From NCBI RefSeq assembly GCF_004138485.1, contig NZ_RYEV01000003.1, positions 1,302,001 through 1,366,000 on the forward strand: a stretch of DNA of 64,000 bases, read 5' to 3'. Each line of letters opens with the position of its first letter. Position 1 is the first letter of the stretch. The DNA is from Peristeroidobacter soli (GTDB lineage: Bacteria > Pseudomonadota > Gammaproteobacteria > Steroidobacterales > Steroidobacteraceae). The translations under genes were made by a program, and so were the position numbers. Below the pieces are notes generated by a model. It was not told the DNA's origin. It searched no databases and worked only from the letters and a program-made list of their open reading frames with translations. Of this stretch, positions 57,741-64,000 are shown one piece after another.

Positions 57741-58355
57741 TTAGAAGGGTAAGCCGTGACTCTGCCCGCCCATGCACATCAGCATCGGCACCGACAGAAT
57801 GAAGTTCACGCGCGAGGCGTACAGCGCGACCTTGCGGGCCTTGGCCTTTTCCTCGTCCGTCGCCGGCACGAGGCCGAGTATTTTCTTCTGGTTCCGCCAG
57901 ATCAGGCCCCACACGTTCAGCAGCATGATGGTGCCGAGCCAGGCGCCCACGCCGATGGTCACGAAGCCTTCCTGGAGCATGAAGGCCTTGTGCATGGCTA
58001 CCGGGGTGCCATAGCCGAACAGCAGGAAATACGCGCCGGTGACCCAGGTGGCCACGGAGGCCCAGCGGAACCACCACAGCGCTCGCGGGGCGACATATTT
58101 CGTGATCCCGGCGCCGCCCGGTCCGCCTTTATCGGCGGTGGCATCGCCGAGCGCCGGCACCTGAACGACGTTGAAGTAGTACAGCAGGCCGATCCACATC
58201 ACGCCCGAGACGATATGCAGCCAGCGGTCGATGCGGGTGTGGTGCAGGCCCAGCCCGTCGGCGCCGACCAGGGTGGTGGTGAGAATGACCGAGAGAACGA
58301 TGGCCAGCACGAAGGCCGAAATAATGGCCCCGCGCACCGTAGTCAGTGGATGCAT
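57741..58355 (-). CDS. PuuD-like integral membrane protein
   Basis: A 204-residue membrane protein with about five hydrophobic segments (RIDRWLHIVSGVMWIGLLYY, WWFRWASVATWVTGAYFLLF and others), resembling the membrane domain of urate hydroxylase PuuD/DUF989. The cytochrome-c domain of full PuuD is absent. GAGGAG precedes the ATG. Conserved His and Trp could bind haem. Role in urate oxidation is uncertain. Confidence 0.65.
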   Translation of the reverse strand: MHPLTTVRGAIISAFVLAIVLSVILTTTLVGADGLGLHHTRIDRWLHIVSGVMWIGLLYYFNVVQVPALGDATADKGGPGGAGITKYVAPRALWWFRWASVATWVTGAYFLLFGYGTPVAMHKAFMLQEGFVTIGVGAWLGTIMLLNVWGLIWRNQKKILGLVPATDEEKAKARKVALYASRVNFILSVPMLMCMGGQSHGLPF

Positions 58356-58507
58356 GACTGAACTCCTCGCTAAACCCGCCCGTTATTGATTCTTCTTCAG
58401 CCGCGTCCATGCGACTTGCCAGCCCGGGGACTACGGCATTTGTCAGCAAAAAGCGTTTGAAGAATAGGGTAGGCATCCCCATAATTCAATTGTCAGCCCC
58501 TTCCGTC

Positions 58508-58699
58508 ATGACGTTGCCGCCCCCATCTCCGGCCGTTGCTTCTCCCTGTATCAAGGTCTGTGTACTCGATGCACGGCAGGTCTGCATTGGCTGCGGCCGC
58601 ACCATTGACGAGATCGCGCAATGGTCGCGCTTGACGGAGGAGCAGCGGCGCGAGGTCGTCGACCGGGCGCGCCAGCGGTGCGGCCAGGCCGCCTCCTGA
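58508..58699 (+). CDS. DUF1289 small cysteine-rich protein
   Basis: A 63-residue DUF1289 protein. Pattern CIKVCVLD, then CIGCGRTIDEIAQW gives four cysteines that can bind zinc or an Fe-S cluster. The start is ATG 58508. It lies 28 bases before grxD, which is involved in Fe-S cluster delivery. Function unknown. Confidence 0.9.
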   Translation: MTLPPPSPAVASPCIKVCVLDARQVCIGCGRTIDEIAQWSRLTEEQRREVVDRARQRCGQAAS

Positions 58700-58727
58700 A
58701 TCGTCTTTGGCTTTATTCGAGGTTTGT

Positions 58728-59051
58728 ATGGACGTCATCGAACGCATCAAGTCGCAGCTGTCCTCCAGCCCGGTCGTGCTGTACATGAAGGGCACGCCTG
58801 ACTTTCCTCAGTGCGGCTTCTCCGCAGCGGCCGTGCGTGCTCTGGGCGCTGTCGGCGCCGAGTTTCAGCACGTCAACATTTTCGAGGACCCGGAGCTGCG
58901 TGAAGCGCTGAAGCAGTACTCGAACTGGCCGACCTATCCGCAGCTGTACGTCAACGGCGAGCTGGTCGGCGGCTCCGACATCATCATCGAGATGTACAAG
59001 ACTGGTGAGCTGCAGAAGCTCATCAGCGAGTCGGCCAGCACCGCCGGTTGA
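58728..59051 (+). CDS. grxD: Monothiol glutaredoxin Grx4
   Basis: A 107-residue CGFS glutaredoxin (C29-S32 in PDFPQCGFS) with WPTYPQLYVNGELVGG, the glutathione and partner-binding loop. Such proteins carry and transfer [2Fe-2S] clusters. The ATG at 58728 gives the standard start (MDVIERIKSQ). Confidence 0.96.
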   Translation: MDVIERIKSQLSSSPVVLYMKGTPDFPQCGFSAAAVRALGAVGAEFQHVNIFEDPELREALKQYSNWPTYPQLYVNGELVGGSDIIIEMYKTGELQKLISESASTAG

Positions 59052-59070
59052 TCCGCCCCTCATTCGCGCT

Positions 59071-59094
59071 GCCCTCCGCCATAGGGCGGAGGGC
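59071..59094 (+). terminator. Strong GC hairpin after grxD
   Basis: GCCCTCCGCC / GGCGGAGGGC, loop ATAG, 20 bases after the grxD stop. There is no T run, so it may be a transcript-stabilising or weak termination hairpin. Confidence 0.4.
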
Positions 59095-59140
59095 GCGTCC
59101 GGACAAAGCGTCCTGCGCTCGCGTCCGTTAAACTCCCCTA

Positions 59141-60187
59141 ATGACTCAGCTGACCCTGCTTCGTCCCGACGACTGGCACCTGCACGTGCGCGATGGCGCC
59201 CACCTGGCCAGTGTCGTTCCCTTCACCGCCCGGCAGTTTGCCCGCGCGATCATCATGCCGAATCTCAAGCCGCCGGTGACGACCGTTGCCGCCGCGGCCG
59301 CGTATCGCGAGCGCATCCTGCAAGCCGTGCCCAAGGGTGTGAGCTTCGAGCCGTTGATGACGCTGTATCTCACCGACACCACGTCGCCGTCTGAAATTCA
59401 GGCGGCCAAGCAGAGTGGGTTCATCGTCGGCGCCAAGTTGTATCCGTCGGGCGCGACCACGAATTCCGATGCGGGTGTCACTGCGATCGAGAAGATCTTC
59501 CCGGTGCTCGAAGTCATGCAGGACGTGGATCTGGTGTTCCAGGTGCATGGCGAAGTGACCGAGCACAGCGTCGATGTGTTCGATCGCGAGAAAGTGTTCA
59601 TCGATCGCATCATGTCGCGCATCGTCGAGAAGTTCCCGAAGCTGCGTGTCGTGTTCGAGCATGTGACGACGCGTGAAGGTGTGCAGTTCGTCCAAGGAAC
59701 GCGTGCCGGCGTCGGCGCGACCATCACGCCGCAGCACCTGTTGTTGAATCGGAACGCGATCTTTCAGGGTGGCATTCGGCCTCACAACTATTGCCTGCCC
59801 GTGCTCAAACGTGAGCACGATCGTCAGGCGCTCGTCGAGGCAGCGACGAGCGATGATCCTCGGTTCTTCCTCGGTACCGACAGTGCGCCGCATGCACGTC
59901 ACACCAAGGAGAACTCGTGTGGTTGCGCCGGTGTGTTTTCTGCGCACGCGGCTGTCGAGCTTTATGCGGAGGCGTTCGAAGCGGCGGGTCGATTGGATCG
60001 CCTGCAGGCCTTCGCATCGGAGCGCGGGCCCGACTTTTACGGCCTGCCGCGCAATACTGCGAAGATCACTTTGAACCGCACGTCGTGGACGCCGCCTGCC
60101 GTGTATAAATTTGGTAACGATGAGCTGACGCCGTTCCGTGCCGGCGAGAGCATTGCCTGGCAGCTGGCTGAGGAAATTCCGTCTTGA
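59141..60187 (+). CDS. pyrC: Dihydroorotase (class II)
   Basis: A 348-residue zinc amidohydrolase of pyrimidine synthesis. Metal ligands: HLHVRDG near residues 14-16, the carbamylated Lys of [14 protein letters not shown], then [15 protein letters not shown] and a C-terminal TDSAPH. It is the short, bacterial PyrC type. It overlaps rnt by four bases (TTGA). Confidence 0.96.
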   Translation: MTQLTLLRPDDWHLHVRDGAHLASVVPFTARQFARAIIMPNLKPPVTTVAAAAAYRERILQAVPKGVSFEPLMTLYLTDTTSPSEIQAAKQSGFIVGAKLYPSGATTNSDAGVTAIEKIFPVLEVMQDVDLVFQVHGEVTEHSVDVFDREKVFIDRIMSRIVEKFPKLRVVFEHVTTREGVQFVQGTRAGVGATITPQHLLLNRNAIFQGGIRPHNYCLPVLKREHDRQALVEAATSDDPRFFLGTDSAPHARHTKENSCGCAGVFSAHAAVELYAEAFEAAGRLDRLQAFASERGPDFYGLPRNTAKITLNRTSWTPPAVYKFGNDELTPFRAGESIAWQLAEEIPS

Positions 60188-60819
60188 ACGATGTAGTCGG
60201 TGTCGAAGTCGATGGCAAGCTCCCCATGGCTCGCCGCTTCCGCGGTTTTTTGCCTGTGGTCATCGATGTCGAGTGCGGCGGCTTCAATCCGAACACCGAT
60301 GCGTTGCTAGAGATTGCAGCTGTGCTGGTCGAGATTCAAGGCGATGGCTCGCTGCTCCCCGGGGAGAGCTGGCGTTATCACGTGCAGCCGTTCTCGGGCG
60401 CGAATCTGGAGCCTGCGTCACTTGCGGTGACTGGCATCGATCCGTTTCATCCGCTGCGCCCGGCGATTCCGGAGAAGGAAGCGCTGACTCGGTTGTTCAA
60501 GGAGATTCGGCGGGCGATGAAGGACAACGATTGCACTCGCGCGATCCTCGTTGGTCACAACGCCTACTTCGATCTGAACTTCATCAACGCGGCGATTGCG
60601 CGCACGGATATCAAGCGGAATCCGTTTCATCCGTTCTCTAGTTTTGATACAGCGACGCTTGCTGGCGTCGCGTATGGGCAGACGGTGCTTGGGAAGGCGC
60701 TGCAGGCGGCGGGTATCGAGTGGGACTCGAACGCCGCTCACTCCGCGGCTTACGATGCGCAGAAGACGGCGGAGTTGTTCTGCAAGATTTGTAATACGAT
60801 GAAGGCGGCGGTGGGGTAG
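60184..60819 (+). CDS. rnt: Ribonuclease T
   Basis: A 211-residue DEDDh exonuclease that trims tRNA and rRNA 3' ends. Motifs are VIDVECGGF (ExoI), [10 protein letters not shown] (ExoII) and [15 protein letters not shown] (ExoIII with the DEDDh His). The start is a TTG at 60184 overlapping the pyrC stop, implying coupled translation; a later ATG at 60226 would remove part of the N-terminal strand. Confidence 0.95.
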   Translation: MNDVVGVEVDGKLPMARRFRGFLPVVIDVECGGFNPNTDALLEIAAVLVEIQGDGSLLPGESWRYHVQPFSGANLEPASLAVTGIDPFHPLRPAIPEKEALTRLFKEIRRAMKDNDCTRAILVGHNAYFDLNFINAAIARTDIKRNPFHPFSSFDTATLAGVAYGQTVLGKALQAAGIEWDSNAAHSAAYDAQKTAELFCKICNTMKAAVG

Positions 60820-60835
60820 TTGCGACCCTTCGCCA

Positions 60836-62059
60836 CTACAACAACTGACTTAGCAGTGTCCGTGCCGGAACGACCGTGGGCTCAGTGCGACTGAAGCAGT
60901 CGGCATCGACGTATGGCAGCTCCATTACTGCCTGGAGTGCGTGCTTCGCTCGCGTTGCAGACTGAAAGTATCTCAGAGAGTCGGTCAATGCCGTATCGCG
61001 CGTTTTGACTTCGATGAGCAGCCAAGGCTTCCGGTCGCGCACAACGAGGAAGTCCACTTCGCGTTTCAGCTTATCGCGCAGGTAGCGCAACTCGAATCGA
61101 CCCAGGCCAAGATCCGACCAGCCCTCCACGGCTTTGAGCAGATGACATGCGACGAACGTTTCTGCGCGCGCTCCGGCATCGTCGATGCCGGACCAGTCGC
61201 GTAAAAACCATTTCGGCTCTTTGCGCAATGCTTTAGCCACGTTGGCGAACCAGGGGCGCACGCGAAAACCAAAGTGTAACCTTTCGAGCAGATCCACCCA
61301 GCGTCGAACTGTATCGGTGGCAACGCCCACTTCCTGCGCAAGGCCGGAGAAGATCAATTGCTGAGCGCTGCGCTCCGCCAGCAGGAAGCTCAGGTGTTCC
61401 AGGCTCCCGAGTTCCTGCACTTGTGCTAGTTCGCGAACATCCTCCTTCATGAGTTGGTCGTGCCGCAGTCCTCGCCATCGAACAGTAAATGTGGAGTCAC
61501 GGCGCAGAAATGGTTCGGGAAAGCCGCCGTGCTCGCATAGGGCCTTCCAATCTGCATCCGGGAGCGGCATAGGAGGGCGGATAGGTTCGGAGGGGGCGTC
61601 GACGTGCAGGCATTCCGCCGCGCTGAAAGGATGCATGCGGTATAAGAAGTACCGCCCCATGAGACTGTCGCCACCACGTCGGAATACATCGAGCCGCGAG
61701 CTGCCTGTCACGATGAGGCGGATGCGTTCGCCGTACACATCGAAAAATCCTTTGAGGAAAGACTTCCACTTGGCGTGCTTGTGCAACTCATCGAACACGG
61801 CTATCGGAAGATGCGGACGCAGCCGGTCAAGATCGAGTCGCTCGGCTACGGCTGCAGGCCCGCGCAAAAACAAGCGTCGGTCATCTGTGTTGTCCCAGTT
61901 GAGATAGTCCGTGCCTTCGAGTCTGCATGTGGTGGTCTTGCCCACTTGTCGCGGTCCGCTCACGAAGGCCATCTGCCGATTGCGGGCGAAGTGCTCTTTG
62001 AGCATGGCGTCGTAGACGCGAAGTCGGGGTGATGCCACTGGTATTGCTGCTCGGTCCAT
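60836..62059 (-). CDS. AAA+ ATPase with DUF4143 and nuclease-like C-terminus
   Basis: A 407-residue protein. Walker A GPRQVGKTTT is near residues 35-44, Walker B IAVFDELHK near 88, then a DUF4143 winged helix. The C-terminus, KREVDFLVVRDRKPWLLIEVK, has the D and ExK spacing of a PD-(D/E)XK nuclease. Proteins of this family are common, often next to mobile DNA, and their role is unsettled. The ATG overlaps a GGTCCATTT half-site and the upstream DNA carries two more related inverted repeats, suggesting self-regulation. Confidence 0.85.
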   Translation of the reverse strand: MDRAAIPVASPRLRVYDAMLKEHFARNRQMAFVSGPRQVGKTTTCRLEGTDYLNWDNTDDRRLFLRGPAAVAERLDLDRLRPHLPIAVFDELHKHAKWKSFLKGFFDVYGERIRLIVTGSSRLDVFRRGGDSLMGRYFLYRMHPFSAAECLHVDAPSEPIRPPMPLPDADWKALCEHGGFPEPFLRRDSTFTVRWRGLRHDQLMKEDVRELAQVQELGSLEHLSFLLAERSAQQLIFSGLAQEVGVATDTVRRWVDLLERLHFGFRVRPWFANVAKALRKEPKWFLRDWSGIDDAGARAETFVACHLLKAVEGWSDLGLGRFELRYLRDKLKREVDFLVVRDRKPWLLIEVKTRDTALTDSLRYFQSATRAKHALQAVMELPYVDADCFSRTEPTVVPARTLLSQLL

Positions 62060-62116
62060 TTGACGATGGATCGTAAAATAGTCTGGACCATTTTACGATA
62101 GGCGCGAAAATGGTCC
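62053..62116. promoter_or_regulatory. Overlapping inverted repeats upstream of the DUF4143 ATPase
   Basis: Two interleaved perfect repeats: CGTAAAAT / ATTTTACG (62072-62079, 62090-62097) and GGACCATTTT / AAAATGGTCC (62085-62094, 62107-62116). A third half-site GGTCCATTT (62053-62061) covers the start codon. This is probably an operator with alternative pairing. Confidence 0.6.
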
Positions 62117-62135
62117 GTGGGCCTGGCAGGGGAGT

Positions 62136-62810
62136 CTACAGTGCGTCCACCCAGTCCGCGATCATGCCTGCGAGCTCCTCCATCACTTCATGATCTTTCC
62201 GGCCTGAGCGTGCGAGTGCGTGAAAGGAATGATCCGCGCCGTCGATTCGCTTCATTGTTACGCTCGGCCCGAGCCTTTGCACGATCGGTTCCAGCAGCGT
62301 CAGATCGGCCAGGTCATCTCGCGTTCCCTGCAGGAACAACATCGGAATCTTCACCTCGGCCAGATGCGTCGCGCGTTCGGTGGAGGGCTTCTTTGCGGGA
62401 TGCAACGGAAAGCCCACGAACGCGAGACCGCGCACGTCAGGTAATGGTTTCGCGGCCTGCGCCTGTGAAGTCATTCGGCCCCCGAACGACTTACCTCCCG
62501 CGATGAGTTTGATATTTGGCGCCTGCTTGCGCGCTTCCTCCACAGCCGCACGCACCGTTGCATGACACAGTGCCGGTGGATCGGGGCGCTTCGAGCCGCT
62601 CTCCATGTAAGGAAAGTTGTAGCGCAGCGTGCCGATCTGTCGTGCTTCGAGTGCGTTTGCGAGATCAGCCATGAAAGAGTGCTCCATGCCGGCGCCCGCG
62701 CCATGACCCAGCACGTAACAAGCGCGTGCCTTTGGCGGAAGCTGCAGTAAAGCTGACACCCGCAGGCCGGGTTTAACTTCTATGCTTAGCGGTGTCGCGG
62801 AACCTGTCAT
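62136..62810 (-). CDS. Alpha/beta hydrolase of the dienelactone hydrolase/Tex30 type
   Basis: A 224-residue serine hydrolase. Nucleophile elbow GGKSFGGRM, acid near FLQGTRDDLAD and His of GADHSFHAL form the likely triad; GHGAGAGM gives the oxyanion region. I chose the ATG at 62810 (MTGSATPLSIEV); another at 62867 would add 19 residues with no similarity. Substrate unknown. Confidence 0.85.
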   Translation of the reverse strand: MTGSATPLSIEVKPGLRVSALLQLPPKARACYVLGHGAGAGMEHSFMADLANALEARQIGTLRYNFPYMESGSKRPDPPALCHATVRAAVEEARKQAPNIKLIAGGKSFGGRMTSQAQAAKPLPDVRGLAFVGFPLHPAKKPSTERATHLAEVKIPMLFLQGTRDDLADLTLLEPIVQRLGPSVTMKRIDGADHSFHALARSGRKDHEVMEELAGMIADWVDAL

Positions 62811-62989
62811 GTCCGGCAGTATGAACTTTCGCGGCGCTGAATGGCAGTTTGCGGACACAGCCTTCACGGAACGCGATCCGGAACGCTTTGCGTACCTTGG
62901 AATTGGCGATCAACTCGCTTTAGTCAGCGCCATTGTGCCAAGGCCATGCACCATGGCTGTTCGACAGGTCGATGTTGAAAGGACGAATC

Positions 62990-63412
62990 ATGAAACCTCG
63001 CATTACCCTCATCACGCTCGGCGTCGACGATCTCGAACGCGCTGTGACGTTTTACGCCCGCGGTCTCGGGCTCAAGACCGAGGGCATCGTCGGCAAGGAG
63101 TTTGAGCACGGTGCGGTCGCGTTCTTTGAGTTGGAAGGCTGCTTGCGATTGGCGCTGTGGCCGCGCAAGAGTTTGTCGCACGATTGCGGGTTGCCGGTGT
63201 CAGCGCCGAGCCCGACGGATTTTTGTCTTGCTCACAATGTGAGTACGAGGGCGGAAGTCGATGCGGTGATGGATGAGGTTTGGAACGCAGGTGCGACGAT
63301 CGTCAAAGCCGCGCACGATACTTTCTACGGCGGGTACGCGGGATATTTTCAGGATCCGGACAAGCATCTGTGGGAAGTGGCTTGGAATCCGCAGATGTTG
63401 CCGAAGGAGTGA
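62990..63412 (+). CDS. VOC-family (glyoxalase-like) protein
   Basis: A 140-residue glyoxalase/bleomycin-resistance fold protein: MKPRITLITLGVDDLERAVTF-type first beta-alpha-beta unit, then GYAGYFQDPDKHLWEVAW as the second. The usual metal ligands at the second strand (His and Glu of HLWEVAW) are visible. The ATG at 62990 has GAAAGGACG upstream. Activity cannot be assigned. Confidence 0.88.
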   Translation: MKPRITLITLGVDDLERAVTFYARGLGLKTEGIVGKEFEHGAVAFFELEGCLRLALWPRKSLSHDCGLPVSAPSPTDFCLAHNVSTRAEVDAVMDEVWNAGATIVKAAHDTFYGGYAGYFQDPDKHLWEVAWNPQMLPKE

Positions 63413-63656
63413 GCGAGTCCGTGATTGATCAGTCGCCGCGGTGATGGCCGAGATCAGATTCGATCCTCATGAAAGAGGCCCCCTTCAGCAAATTCCTGAA
63501 TTTCGCCGCTAACATGAGTCGAGGGAAGAACTTGACGGACTCTGGTTTCTGCAGAAGCCGATACTGAGCGCGCAACTCGAAAAGAGCGGCACCCGGAAGT
63601 GTTAGCAGCACCTCCGGGCGCCTGACCACAGCCGACTCAACATAGGAAAGCTGACC

Positions 63657-63986
63657 ATGGCTACTGCAAAGTGTACGACGCCCCCGCGCGGCGAGAGCGC
63701 GCATATTCCCTCGCAGCCCTCCGCAGCGATCGAATCGCGCCAGCTCAAGATCCGAGATTTCCGTCCCTACAAACGTTTGTTAGAAGGCAACGAGCCCGCG
63801 CCGATGCCGTCGTTGCATCTGCAAGGGCGCTGGCTTGAGAACGCCGGCTTCCCCATCGGCGCGAACGTGCGAGTGCGGGTAACTCCGCGGCGATTGGTCG
63901 TGGAGCTAGTAGAATGCAATTGCAACAGCGCAGAGTTACGTGCGCCGCGCGCTCGGCGCATTGATGCGGACATATCACGAAGCTGA
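63657..63986 (+). CDS. SymE-like toxin
   Basis: A 109-residue protein. The central part LKIRDFRPYKRLLE, then PSLHLQGRWLENAGFPIGA and VRVRVTPRRLVVEL is the SymE fold. SymE family toxins degrade RNA or compact DNA and, in E. coli, are held down by an antisense RNA SymR. I do not see a LexA box or a clear antisense promoter here. The N-terminal ~30 residues are low-complexity and may not be part of the fold. Confidence 0.75.
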   Translation: MATAKCTTPPRGESAHIPSQPSAAIESRQLKIRDFRPYKRLLEGNEPAPMPSLHLQGRWLENAGFPIGANVRVRVTPRRLVVELVECNCNSAELRAPRARRIDADISRS

Positions 63987-64000
63987 TCGATGTGATGAGA

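Overview
The window is about 64 kb of high-GC DNA from a gammaproteobacterium. The order of core genes (ispB, rplU-rpmA-obgE, rpsT, murJ-ribF-ileS-lspA-ispH with pilin genes next to it) and their protein sequences suggest a member of the Xanthomonadales/Steroidobacterales-like part of the class. That placement is an inference from gene content; no database was searched. The window has two halves that meet at a tRNA-Pro(CGG) gene at 36772-36848.

Left half (1 to about 36770): a layered defence island. In order it holds: an McrBC-like pair (MrcB-type AAA+ protein plus DUF2357 nuclease); a Phd/VapC-type toxin-antitoxin pair; a complete type III Wadjet operon jetABCD; a graveyard of broken defence genes (DUF4143 ATPase remnant, two copies of an HsdR-like N-terminus, the C-terminal half of a GmrSD-like protein); an intact type IC restriction-modification operon hsdM-hsdS-prrC-hsdR that contains a PrrC-like anticodon nuclease and a half-size HsdS with TAEL repeats; a serine-recombinase remnant; and a five-gene operon built around a DruE-like helicase and a DruA-like DUF4338 protein. 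That operon resembles Druantia type I with a permuted gene order.

The island is punctuated by three copies of a sequence beginning TGGTCGGGGTGA (at 4972, 16267 and 23718). This is identical to the 3' end of the tRNA-Pro gene at 36772, in the same orientation, and two of the copies share a further ~48 bp. The simplest reading is repeated insertion of mobile elements at this tRNA gene, each leaving one defence cassette between att-like scars: Wadjet and debris between the first and second, type I RM between the second and third, the Druantia-like operon between the third and the tRNA.

Right half (36883 to 64000): core chromosome. ispB diverges from rplU-rpmA-obgE; rpsT diverges from murJ; ribF-ileS-lspA-ispH run as a tight cluster (riboflavin kinase, Ile-tRNA synthetase, lipoprotein signal peptidase, isoprenoid synthesis). 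These are followed by two minor pilin genes, a Fur-family regulator, tRNA-Thr(CGT), a DegS-like protease, a DUF374 acyltransferase, a His-rich zinc transporter, a glycosyltransferase, a GGDEF/EAL signalling protein, nadC, a PuuD-like membrane protein, a DUF1289 protein, grxD, pyrC and rnt. The last 3 kb carry a DUF4143 ATPase behind an unusual inverted-repeat region, an alpha/beta hydrolase, a VOC protein and a SymE-like toxin.
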